DNA of 64,000 bases. Source: an uncultured Anaerolineae bacterium (GTDB lineage Bacteria; Chloroflexota; Anaerolineae; Anaerolineales; Villigracilaceae). Shown here piece after piece: positions 50,786 through 59,017 of this stretch (position 1 is the first letter of the stretch; the number at the start of each line of letters is the position of its first letter). The notes below the pieces were generated by a model. That model was not told where the DNA came from, did not search any database, and worked only from the letters and a program-made list of their open reading frames with translations. The DNA is taken from contig CAINXK010000459.1 in the NCBI GenBank assembly GCA_903854805.1, forward strand, positions 1 to 64,000, written 5' to 3'. The position numbers and the translations under genes are program-made.

Positions 50786-53251
50786 ATGACAAAAGCATAC
50801 AATTTTACAGAAATCGAAAGAATGTGGCAAGAGAAATGGGACAAGGATGGATTGTATCAGTCGGACATTGATCCGCAGAAATCCAAGTATTATGCCCTGA
50901 CTATGCTGCCTTACCCGAGCGGTGACTTACACATCGGTCACTGGTATGCCATGACACCATCCGACGCGCGCGCGCGTTATATGCGCATGAAAGGCTACAA
51001 TGTCATGTTCCCTATGGGCTTCGACGCCTTCGGTCTGCCGGCTGAAAACGCAGCCATCAAAAGTGGCATCCATCCCATGGTGCGCACACGCGACAATATA
51101 GTGCGTATGCGCAAGCAAATGCGCTCAATGGGCGCGATGTTCGACTGGCGGCGCGAAATAGTTTCTTGTGAACCGGAATATTACAAATGGTCTGAATGGT
51201 TTTTCGTCCAGCTGTTTAAGCATGGACTGGCTTATCGCAAGAAGTCCCCAGTGGATTTTTGTCCAAAATGCAATACCACTCTGGCTCGTGAACAGGTCTG
51301 GGGTGATGACCGTCACTGCGAACGCTGCAGTACTCCGGTCATTAAAAAAGAGCTGTCACAATGGTTCTTTCAAGCCACAAAATATGCAGATGAACTCCTG
51401 AGCTTCGAAGGCATCGACTGGCCTGAGCGCGTGAAAACACTGCAAACCAACTGGATTGATCGTTCTGAAGGTGCGAGCGTCAGCTTCCACACCGAAACCA
51501 ATGACCTGATCGAAGTCTTTACTACGCGTCCCGATACACTCTGGGGCGCCACCTTCATGGTATTTTCACCGGAACACCCACTGGTGGATAAAATCACTAC
51601 GCCAGAACACAGGCAGGATGTTGCAGAATACAAAGCCCAGGCTGCACGCCAGTCTGATATTCAGCGTGGATCCACAGATAAGGAAAAAACTGGCATATTT
51701 ACGGGCAGCTACGCAATCAACCCCGTCAATCAGGCACGTATCCCAATCTGGATTGCGGATTATGTTTTGATGAGCTACGGTACAGGCGCAATCATGGCCG
51801 TGCCCGCCCATGATGAGCGTGATTTCGCCTTTGCACGCAAATTTGGGCTGCAGATCATTCCAACCTTTCAGGCCGAAACAGGCGAAACCCTGGATGGAGC
51901 CACTATGGAAGCTGCATTCATCGGAGACGGCTTGATGATCAACTCGGCCCAGTTTAACGGTACCCGGGTGAATACGGAAAAAGGGCGCAAGAATGCCGCT
52001 ATTGCGGCAGTCATCGACTGGATCGAGCAGCAGGGCATTGGCAAAGAAACCGTCAATTATCGCTATCGAGACTGGCTGATCAGCCGTCAGCGCTACTGGG
52101 GTGCGCCCATCCCTATGATCTTCTGTGAAAAAGATGGCTGGAATCCGGTGCCAGAAGAACAGCTGCCCGTAACACTGCCAGAAGATGTTGAATGGAAGCC
52201 AACCGGTGAAAGCCCGCTGAAACTGCACCCGACCTGGTCTAAAACCACCTGCCCAGTCTGTTCAGGTCCGGCCACACGCGAAACCGATACGATGGATACG
52301 TTCATGTGTTCATCGTGGTATCACCTGCGCTACCTGAGCCCGCATTATAACAAGGGTCCATTTGACCCCGAAGAATACAATTACTGGATGCCTGTGGATA
52401 CTTACACCGGCGGAATTGAACATGCCACCATGCACTTGCTGTATACGCGCTTCTTCCACAAGGCGCTGCGCGATATGGGTATCACCAAGGGTGCAGAACC
52501 GATGATACAGCTGCGTAACCAGGGCATGGTGCTGGGTGAAGACAATGAAAAAATGTCCAAGAGCCGCGGGAATGTCATTGCACCGGATATCCTGGTAGAT
52601 AGGTATGGTGCGGATACGGTGCGCGCGTACCTGATGTTCTTTGCGCGCTGGGAAATGGGCGCGCCCTGGGATAGCAAGGGTATTGAAGGGTCGGCCCGCT
52701 GGGTACGACGTACCTGGACCCTGTTTACCGACGATGTGACCAGCGGCAAACCCAGCCCGGAAACACTGCGAGCGCTGCGCCGCAAAACCCACCAAACCCT
52801 CAGGCGGGTGACCCGCAACTTTGAACAGTTTGAGTTCAACACAATCGTGTCATCACTAATGGAGCTGTTGAATGAAATGTACAAAGCCCGCGAAGCTGGC
52901 GCGGCGGGTTCAAAAGAATGGGCCGAGGCCCAGGAGCTGTATCTGAAGATGATGGCTCCGGTGACCCCACACATTGCTGAAGAACTGTGGGGCGAGATTG
53001 GGAAGAAGTATAGTATTCACACCCAAACATGGCCAACAGTGGATGATGCAGCTGCGAAAGAGCATGAGGTCACGATTGCGGTACAGGTCAATGGCAAGGT
53101 GCGTGAACGCATCACTGTCGCCGCGGATGCCGATGACGAGACAGTAAAGACTGCGGCGCTGACCCTGGAAGGTATCATCAAGATACTGGATGGGAATGAA
53201 CCCCGAAAGGTTATCGTTGTAAAGGGAAAACTAGTCAGCATCGTACTCTAA
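50786..53251 (+). CDS. leuS: Leucyl-tRNA synthetase
   Basis: This is an 821-residue class I synthetase. The HIGH motif is in PYPSGDLHIGHWYAM (residues 49-52) and KMSKS in NEKMSKSRGN (589-593). The CP1 editing domain lies about 220-420 and contains TTRPDTLWGATFMVFSPEHP. Zinc-type cysteines occur at CPKCNTT and CPVCSGP. It charges tRNA-Leu with leucine in the cytoplasm. A GAGGAAAG ribosome-binding site precedes the ATG. Expression is probably governed by the upstream T-box. Confidence 0.97.
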   Translation: MTKAYNFTEIERMWQEKWDKDGLYQSDIDPQKSKYYALTMLPYPSGDLHIGHWYAMTPSDARARYMRMKGYNVMFPMGFDAFGLPAENAAIKSGIHPMVRTRDNIVRMRKQMRSMGAMFDWRREIVSCEPEYYKWSEWFFVQLFKHGLAYRKKSPVDFCPKCNTTLAREQVWGDDRHCERCSTPVIKKELSQWFFQATKYADELLSFEGIDWPERVKTLQTNWIDRSEGASVSFHTETNDLIEVFTTRPDTLWGATFMVFSPEHPLVDKITTPEHRQDVAEYKAQAARQSDIQRGSTDKEKTGIFTGSYAINPVNQARIPIWIADYVLMSYGTGAIMAVPAHDERDFAFARKFGLQIIPTFQAETGETLDGATMEAAFIGDGLMINSAQFNGTRVNTEKGRKNAAIAAVIDWIEQQGIGKETVNYRYRDWLISRQRYWGAPIPMIFCEKDGWNPVPEEQLPVTLPEDVEWKPTGESPLKLHPTWSKTTCPVCSGPATRETDTMDTFMCSSWYHLRYLSPHYNKGPFDPEEYNYWMPVDTYTGGIEHATMHLLYTRFFHKALRDMGITKGAEPMIQLRNQGMVLGEDNEKMSKSRGNVIAPDILVDRYGADTVRAYLMFFARWEMGAPWDSKGIEGSARWVRRTWTLFTDDVTSGKPSPETLRALRRKTHQTLRRVTRNFEQFEFNTIVSSLMELLNEMYKAREAGAAGSKEWAEAQELYLKMMAPVTPHIAEELWGEIGKKYSIHTQTWPTVDDAAAKEHEVTIAVQVNGKVRERITVAADADDETVKTAALTLEGIIKILDGNEPRKVIVVKGKLVSIVL

Positions 53252-53377
53252 CTTCAAAAACGGTTACTTACCCACATTACACGCCAAGCTGAACAGAGTG
53301 GCTCCCGTGGTGAGAAAGATGCGTTTGTAGGGAAACCCAACGATTCGCTGGCATTGGATCAGCAAAGTGAATTAATC

Positions 53378-53426
53378 AGAATAAAAGTGAGGCCCTTTCG
53401 CAAAGAAAGGGCCTCACTTTTATTCT
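53378..53426. terminator. Bidirectional intrinsic terminator after leuS
   Basis: A 22-bp perfect stem (53378-53399 with 53405-53426) with a five-base loop lies between the convergent leuS and lipoprotein genes. The A/T-rich stem ends provide T runs on both strands. Confidence 0.9.
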
Positions 53427-53439
53427 CCAAACCGCGTTT

Positions 53440-54252
53440 TCAGCCAGGTGGCGGGGTTAGCGGGGTTTCTGTGGGGGTAGCAGTATCTACTGCTGGTGGA
53501 GGTGTCACCGGAGTGGGAGTCGGGGTCACGGTTGCTGCGGGCGCAGCCGAAGTTGCGGTGGCAGTAGCGGTGACACCAGCGGATGTAACACCAACGGTGG
53601 CTGTCCGGGTAGGCGTTGCGCCAGTGGGAGTTACGGTCGCGGTACCGCCACCAACAACAATCACAACGCTAACAAAACCCCCAAAGGGTGAGGCCTTGCC
53701 ATTCGCCAGGCGCCAATAGCCCTTGTAGGTGCCGGGAGCAGTTGGAGCCGTCAGCTTGACAGTTACGTTTACTTGCGCCTGTGGAGCGACAGCCAGGTTT
53801 ATCGGCCTGGTATTGCCGCCCATCAGGTCACCATTTGAAAAAATGATGGTATAGCCTGCCGTCCAGGCACAGGTGCCTGTATTTTGGAAAGCCCAGGTTT
53901 TATCAAAAACCTGACCTGGCGCCATAACAGTATTATCGGGGATGGTCACATCGGCGACGAAAGCCGAATTATCACAAAAATTTTGCGCCAATGATGTAGG
54001 TGAAGAAATCTGGGCAACCGTGGCGGTCGGTGTTGCCGTAACAAGCGGGGTTTTTGTGGCCGGCGCAGTGGCAGTGATTTTTGGTGTTAGAGCGATCTTG
54101 GATGCCTGGGCCATCACCGTCTGTGCGGCGGCCGTGTAGATTGCAGAAACCGCTTCGGTGGGTGTAGCTGTTGCAGTTGGGCTACAGGCACTGAGCAGCA
54201 ACACTGTGATTGCCATTAAAGGGAGCATGATTTTCAGAGTTTGTTTTAACAT
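53440..54252 (-). CDS. NBR1-Ig-like domain lipoprotein
   Basis: This 270-residue protein has a lipoprotein signal peptide ending in LLLSAC (Cys23), so it is predicted to be lipid-anchored outside the membrane. A Thr/Ala/Pro-rich stretch (about 24-85) follows, then an immunoglobulin-like domain (about 90-200: VMAPGQVFDKTWAFQNTGTC, then GTYKGYWRLANGKASPFGGF), typical of NBR1 central-domain-like modules. The C-terminal 65 residues are a low-complexity Thr/Pro/Ala tail. The function is probably surface binding or wall interaction, but is unknown. An AAGGAAA ribosome-binding site precedes the ATG. Confidence 0.85.
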   Translation of the reverse strand: MLKQTLKIMLPLMAITVLLLSACSPTATATPTEAVSAIYTAAAQTVMAQASKIALTPKITATAPATKTPLVTATPTATVAQISSPTSLAQNFCDNSAFVADVTIPDNTVMAPGQVFDKTWAFQNTGTCAWTAGYTIIFSNGDLMGGNTRPINLAVAPQAQVNVTVKLTAPTAPGTYKGYWRLANGKASPFGGFVSVVIVVGGGTATVTPTGATPTRTATVGVTSAGVTATATATSAAPAATVTPTPTPVTPPPAVDTATPTETPLTPPPG

Positions 54253-54514
54253 GATATGTTTCCTTATTTTTCTACTTTGTTTATCCTATTTTCTTTTCGG
54301 GCTGCCTGGTTGAAGACGGGGTGTAAAGTATGGAAGCAACCAGGGCTGCGGAGCGCGATTAAACAGCCTGGATAAGACATGGCACTGCTTTTTCATCGGC
54401 GCACAGACTGAAAGGTTCCCAACATTTATCATCATAACGGATGGATATGATAATTTTGTTAGAAAAACCTATGAGAAGAAGGGCCTAAATCGACCCAGAA
54501 GAAATTTTACATCA
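54253..54514. other. Intergenic region upstream of the lipoprotein gene
   Basis: With the adjoining terminator and 3' flank of the next gene this is about 320 bases without coding sequence. An 8-base inverted repeat (54305-54312 with 54337-54344) is the only structure noticed. The lipoprotein promoter should lie here on the reverse strand but was not resolved. Confidence 0.35.
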
Positions 54515-54547
54515 AAAAACGCCCCTTTTGTTGAAGTGGGCGTTTTT
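54515..54547. terminator. Intrinsic terminator after the FAD oxidoreductase gene
   Basis: AAAAACGCCC pairs with GGGCGTTTTT (54515-54524 with 54538-54547) around a loop with minor inner pairing. It lies 25 bases past the reverse-strand oxidoreductase stop. Confidence 0.8.
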
Positions 54548-54571
54548 CAGATACTAGCGAATACCCAACTT

Positions 54572-55870
54572 TTACTTACTACCCAGCATCAACCCGGCCG
54601 CCCGGCGACCAATCTCGACCGCAAAGTTGGTGCCACGATCCCAGGGGTAGACCTGGCTCATGGATGCGAAATAGAGGCCCGCGATGGGAGTCTCAATCAA
54701 GGGAATATTTTGCGAATGATTTACAAGGGGCACGGGCTGGCCATAATCTGTACGATATAGCCAAACTTTGTTAATCCAACCTGGATCGAACTCGGGGTTA
54801 AATTTCTTCAGGCTGGGGGCAAATTTCTCGAGCAGCTCTTCCTTGGTCAGCTGGAAGTATTCATGTTCGGGTTCAAGATAATCGCCGATGTAAACAATGT
54901 GTTCGCCCCCAAAATTTTCAGGCGAGACGTAATTGGTATGTTCCACCACCGCCAGAAATGGGAACCCGGCGCTCTTCGGGATGCTATACCAGTAATAGCC
55001 TTCACGAGAAAGCTGATGTTTCAACGAAAGGGTCAGTACAACCGCGCCCATTGACTTTAATCTCAGCAAGCCTTCGAGATATTCTTTGGGCAGTGAAGGA
55101 ACCATTTTGGCTGCCGCAGTCGGGGAAAGGGTCACCAAGACCCTATCAGCCTTTTCCATGCCACTGGCTGTTGAGAGATCAAATTGGCCGGAGCTGTCAT
55201 CGCGCTGGATATGGGTTACTGGCATTGACAATTTGATCTCAACCCCGGTTTCCCTAAGTTTATCCGCAAACTGATCGGCAAAGGCCTGGAAGCCGCCCTC
55301 AAAGGTGCCCAGACGGGTAGTACGGGCATGCAAACGCGCCCACATCCAGGCCATGTTGACTTGCTTATAATACTTTGCGCCGAACTTGCCGATGACCAGC
55401 GGTTCCCACATCAACTTATAGACAGTATCTCCGGTCCACTTGCGCATCCATTCGTCGACAGTATATTTTTCCAGTTCCTTCCAATTGGTAGTAAGCCGCA
55501 AAAATAAGCCCACCAAACCAAAGCGAATCTTGTTAATTCCCCAGCCCAACCCAGGGAACATGATAGCCTTGACAATCGAATCAAGTGGGTAGAATTTGCC
55601 ATCGTGGTACATAACGGTGTATGGACGCGGGAACAAGACCTTATCACTCAGACCAAGCTCTTTGATCAGACCCAGCATATGCCGGTCAGATGCAAACCAG
55701 TGGTGATAGAACTTCTCGACGGACCATTTCCAACCCGGTTCTTTAAAGCCGCTCGCCAGTCCACCAACGTAATCCGCGGATTCGTAGATCGTCACATCAT
55801 GACCAGCCTTGCGCAGGTCCCAAGCGGCAGCCATGCCACTATAACCAGCACCAATAATCGCTATTTTCAT
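54572..55870 (-). CDS. NAD(P)/FAD-dependent oxidoreductase, protoporphyrinogen-oxidase-like
   Basis: This is a 432-residue flavoprotein. The FAD loop IIGAGYSGMAAAWDLRKAGH with Glu30 at the end of strand 2 is clear, followed by VGGLASGF, as in amine-oxidase/protoporphyrinogen-oxidase relatives. The C-terminus has the second FAD motif GLYFASMSQVYPWDRGTNFA. Relatives act as desaturases, isomerases or oxidases on isoprenoid, porphyrin or sugar-nucleotide substrates. The substrate is unknown. A GGAGGAA ribosome-binding site precedes the ATG. It follows a response regulator gene by 37 bases and may be co-transcribed with it. Confidence 0.87.
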   Translation of the reverse strand: MKIAIIGAGYSGMAAAWDLRKAGHDVTIYESADYVGGLASGFKEPGWKWSVEKFYHHWFASDRHMLGLIKELGLSDKVLFPRPYTVMYHDGKFYPLDSIVKAIMFPGLGWGINKIRFGLVGLFLRLTTNWKELEKYTVDEWMRKWTGDTVYKLMWEPLVIGKFGAKYYKQVNMAWMWARLHARTTRLGTFEGGFQAFADQFADKLRETGVEIKLSMPVTHIQRDDSSGQFDLSTASGMEKADRVLVTLSPTAAAKMVPSLPKEYLEGLLRLKSMGAVVLTLSLKHQLSREGYYWYSIPKSAGFPFLAVVEHTNYVSPENFGGEHIVYIGDYLEPEHEYFQLTKEELLEKFAPSLKKFNPEFDPGWINKVWLYRTDYGQPVPLVNHSQNIPLIETPIAGLYFASMSQVYPWDRGTNFAVEIGRRAAGLMLGSK

Positions 55871-55907
55871 TCAATTCCTCCGCGAAGGATTTATCCTTCA
55901 GTTATTG

Positions 55908-56570
55908 TCATTTATGGCCAGGACCGGATTGACGTTCGAGCCTGGAAGCCAGGGCTTTTAAGCTGGTCCAATCCTGCCGAATTACATAAAGCATAGCCAG
56001 GGTACACAACCAACGGATTTCGCAGGCCGGGTCTTCCGCAAGCTGTTCAAAAACACGCAAGGCCAGGTCGTCCGTACGCCTGGTGCGGGCGTATTCTTCA
56101 GCCAGTTGTTTCAGTTGGGCTGCGCTGGGTCTATTTAACCGGTCAGTATCTGCCTGTTTTCGGCGATTATCCCGCATCAAGAGCGCCACCCGGTTGACGG
56201 CATCATTCAGCTCGTCGATTGTGAATGGTTTGAGCAGATACTCCTGCGCTCCAAGTGACATCGCGTCACTGAGCAATTCGATCTCTCCGCGCCCTGTGAT
56301 GATAATGCAACCTGTACCGGGGAATATCCGGCTGATTTCCCGGTAAGCAGTCAAGCCATCCATTTTGGGCATACTGATATCCAAAACCACCAGATCGGGA
56401 TGGTGTTCCTTGGCCAAATCGACAGCTTCCTGGCCATCCCTGGCAATTGCCACCACAACCACAGCAGGATTCATGGACAGCATCAAGCGAACACTCCGGC
56501 GAGTTTCTTGAATATCGTCCGCAATCAACACCCTTAACTTCGTATCAGGAAACACGTCAGTCTGGGTCAA
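55908..56570 (-). CDS. Response regulator receiver protein with helical C-terminus
   Basis: This 220-residue protein begins at a TTG codon preceded by an AAAGG site. The receiver domain covers about residues 12-125: acidic pair IADD (Asp18, Asp19), phospho-acceptor Asp64 in VVLDISMPKMDG, Thr92 and Lys114 in LLKPF. Instead of a DNA-binding domain, the remaining 90 residues are helical, TPR-like (YARTRRTDDLALRVFEQLA). It probably works through protein contacts. No histidine kinase is adjacent. Confidence 0.87.
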   Translation of the reverse strand: MTQTDVFPDTKLRVLIADDIQETRRSVRLMLSMNPAVVVVAIARDGQEAVDLAKEHHPDLVVLDISMPKMDGLTAYREISRIFPGTGCIIITGRGEIELLSDAMSLGAQEYLLKPFTIDELNDAVNRVALLMRDNRRKQADTDRLNRPSAAQLKQLAEEYARTRRTDDLALRVFEQLAEDPACEIRWLCTLAMLYVIRQDWTSLKALASRLERQSGPGHK

Positions 56571-56781
56571 CTTGAAACCTTTTTACTGATAAATAATCAT
56601 CATCCGAGAAAATGGATAAATCGCAAGGTCCGCAGCACCGGATAAAAAACTGCAGCAGGCAGGTATTTCAAAGATGGATAAAGTTACTAAAGCAGCGCCA
56701 TTCGAGAATGCTTAAGTTCACTTTCGCAAAATATGGGACCCACAAACAAGTATAACCCAGGGCAGGAAGGACACGTACGGA

Positions 56782-57783
56782 TTATTCTGCTTCTGCCCGT
56801 AAGGCATCATTCCACTTAATGCCTTCTTTAGCCAGGTAATAGGCACCCAAAAGAGTGATCGGGATCCACAGCGCGGCGTGCAGGGTAAGGGTATAACCAG
56901 CGGCGGTGGCCTGTTCAATCCCATAGGCACCCAAAACCGCAATACCGGGCGCATCAAAGGTGCCGATATACCCGGGCGCAGATGGAATGGTGGTTGCCAG
57001 GTTGACGATACCATTCATTAACATAAGCGCAAAAAATGAGACTGAAAAACCAAAAGCGTGCATCACAAACCAATATTTCAAAGTTTCAAATAACCAAATG
57101 ATGACGGATGTCAGGAATACCATCAGGATATTGAGAGGCGAACGCAGGGAAGCCAGTCCATCCAAAAATTTGTGCATGATCCCGGTGACATTTTGGCGAA
57201 AACGGATAGGCAGAAAACGATCAATGAACCAGGTCCCGATCCTGGCGGTAACAGCCGGGAACATGGCAGCCAGCAAAAAGATCACCAGGGCTGCTGAGAA
57301 TGCAGCAGTGCCATAGATGGCGACTTGCTGAATGTTTCCCACAAAGCCGGAGGCGCTCGTCAGCCTGGCCAGCTCAGGCAGGTTGATAAAGACAAAGGCC
57401 AGCATCACGACACCGTCGAAAATGCGTTCGACGATAATGGTGGCAAGCGAGGCCGAAACGGGCACGCCTTCACGTCGTTTGAGTATCACGGCGCGCAGAA
57501 CTTCGCCAGCCCGCGCCGGATAAATATTGTTGCCCATATAGCCGATGGCGGTGATGGGAAACATGGTTTTGGTTGGAATAACCTTGATGGGTTTAAGCAA
57601 ATAATGCCAGCGCCAGGCTCGCACCCAGACCGCCACGAAATAGACACCAATCCCTGGCAAGATCCACCAGTAGTTTGCTCGCATGACGACATCCCGAAAT
57701 TCGCCCAGGCGCAAACCGCGCAAGGAAATCCAAACAAAGAATACACTGATCAACACGCCCAGCCAAAATTGCCATTTTTTCAT
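56782..57783 (-). CDS. Lysylphosphatidylglycerol synthase TM-region/flippase-like membrane protein
   Basis: This 333-residue polytopic protein has about eight helices. The family blocks YFVAVWVRAWRWHYLLKP, ITAIGYMGNNIYPARAGEVL and ATIIVERIFDGVVMLAF are typical of the UPF0104/LPG synthase TM family. There is no soluble LysPG-synthase domain, so it is a stand-alone transmembrane part; stand-alone members are thought to move lipids or lipid-linked molecules. A TAAAAT box ends nine bases before the ATG, so the leader, if any, is very short. Confidence 0.85.
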   Translation of the reverse strand: MKKWQFWLGVLISVFFVWISLRGLRLGEFRDVVMRANYWWILPGIGVYFVAVWVRAWRWHYLLKPIKVIPTKTMFPITAIGYMGNNIYPARAGEVLRAVILKRREGVPVSASLATIIVERIFDGVVMLAFVFINLPELARLTSASGFVGNIQQVAIYGTAAFSAALVIFLLAAMFPAVTARIGTWFIDRFLPIRFRQNVTGIMHKFLDGLASLRSPLNILMVFLTSVIIWLFETLKYWFVMHAFGFSVSFFALMLMNGIVNLATTIPSAPGYIGTFDAPGIAVLGAYGIEQATAAGYTLTLHAALWIPITLLGAYYLAKEGIKWNDALRAEAE

Positions 57784-58422
57784 AGTGCGGTGATTTTATC
57801 ATGCACGCGGCAGCCGCACAGGGAAGGAAAATACTCCAAGGGCAATTCAACCTCGAATATTGGATATGGCAATTTCCTGTTTTGTTTTGAAAATAAACGA
57901 GATTCGACAGACCCCTGACGCTGAAGATAATTTACATGCTACTGGATGCAGGTGTAGTTCGATTTTTTTCTGAGATTATATTCATCAAAATGAAACCTGA
58001 GCCGGTCAATTATTGACACACCATTACCCGAGGCTCCCAGCCGAGAATTTCACAACAAGGCATACAAAAGATAGTCTGTAGATGATGATGATGTTAGTAA
58101 TCTGTCTAAAAAGGGGTAGCCATATCCGCCGGGAGCAGGAGGCGCGAGACCAGCCTTTTCCACGCAGGTGCCCACACTCCCCGACTGCCTGGTGAATGCT
58201 AATCAAACGTCGATAATGGATAAAGCACCTTTGACAAAAAAATGTCGAGCTTTCGCGGGGTTTTAACAGGTAAAAACGCAGTTACGGAAATTCCACATAT
58301 GGGGGAATCCGGCTTTCAAAATCACGGTAGTACAAACGAGTTTGCACATTCGGATGGTGAGTTAATACTCCAGTACCCAGGGTAAGGTAATTGGTTTTGG
58401 ATTTCTCGACTATAATTTTCAT
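57784..58422. other. 640-base intergenic region, no gene recognised
   Basis: It lies between the divergent flippase and redoxin genes. No reading frame with family resemblance and no tRNA, tmRNA, SRP or RNase P signature was found. A perfect TATAAT (58411-58416) near the right end ends six bases before the redoxin ATG. The middle part (58120-58200) is relatively GC-rich and could contain an RNA, but no structure was resolved. Confidence 0.35.
58411..58416 (+). promoter_or_regulatory. -10 element of the redoxin gene, leaderless spacing
   Basis: A perfect TATAAT ends six bases before the ATG at 58423. No convincing -35 is present. Confidence 0.6.
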
Positions 58423-58926
58423 ATGCAGACCAATACACTTGCTCCTGACTTTTCCTTAGCAGATAACAATGGTCATTTCCACTGCTTAAGTGAGTACCTG
58501 GGGCAAGTAGTGTTGGTCAATTTCTGGTCGGCGGAATGCCCATGGAGCGAGAGAGCTGACCAAGAGCTAGTGGCGCTTATAAACCGATTTCCAGGAAAAT
58601 TGGCACTTCTGAATGTGGCATCAAACCTGAATGAAACAGGCGAATTAATTGCACAGGCCATTCCCCAGCGCAAGCTCGACTTTGTCCTGATGGACAACAA
58701 TTGCGAGCTGGCTGACGCCTGGGGGGCGCAGTCAACCCCGCACGTCTTCGTGATCGACCAATCTGGCATTCTACGCTACCAGGGTGCTATCGATGATGTC
58801 AGCTTTCGCAAACGAAATCCCAACCGATTCTATGTAGATGAGGCCGTGACAGCTTTGCTAAGCGGCCTTTTACCCGACACAACAGAGACATCGTCCTATG
58901 GGTGCACCATTGTGCGGAATATGTAG
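58423..58926 (+). CDS. AhpC/TSA-family redoxin with a single active-site cysteine
   Basis: This 167-residue thioredoxin-fold protein reads APDFSLADNNGHFHCLSEYL, then VVLVNFWSAECPWSERADQE and AWGAQSTPHVFVIDQSGILR. The active-site position has CPWS rather than a CPxC pair, so a one-cysteine mechanism or a partner cysteine is needed; a distant cysteine lies near the C-terminus (SYGCTIVRNM). The typical role is peroxide or disulfide reduction. No signal peptide is seen. The gene appears leaderless. Confidence 0.85.
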   Translation: MQTNTLAPDFSLADNNGHFHCLSEYLGQVVLVNFWSAECPWSERADQELVALINRFPGKLALLNVASNLNETGELIAQAIPQRKLDFVLMDNNCELADAWGAQSTPHVFVIDQSGILRYQGAIDDVSFRKRNPNRFYVDEAVTALLSGLLPDTTETSSYGCTIVRNM

Positions 58927-59005
58927 CCCAACCGACTACGACGTGAGCGTGCCCGACGCACAAGACTTTGCCCGAATTGGGTATAACCTTTCCAAGAAAG
59001 AGCAG

Positions 59006-59011
59006 TAGAAT
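59006..59011 (+). promoter_or_regulatory. -10 element of the CNB/PH gene, leaderless spacing
   Basis: TAGAAT ends six bases before the GTG start codon at 59018. The -35 is weak. Confidence 0.5.
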
Positions 59012-59017
59012 CAAAAC

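Noticed and set aside
53440..53720. Repetitive GTGG/GTCA-like sequence suggestive of a tandem repeat
   Set aside because: It is the Thr/Pro/Ala codon-rich tail of the lipoprotein gene, not an independent repeat array.
54305..54344. Eight-base inverted repeat as an SRP-like or other small RNA
   Set aside because: The loop is 24 bases and no SRP, 6S or other conserved RNA motif is present.
58013..58255. TTGACA hexamers as promoter -35 elements
   Set aside because: No acceptable -10 lies 16-18 bases downstream of either copy.
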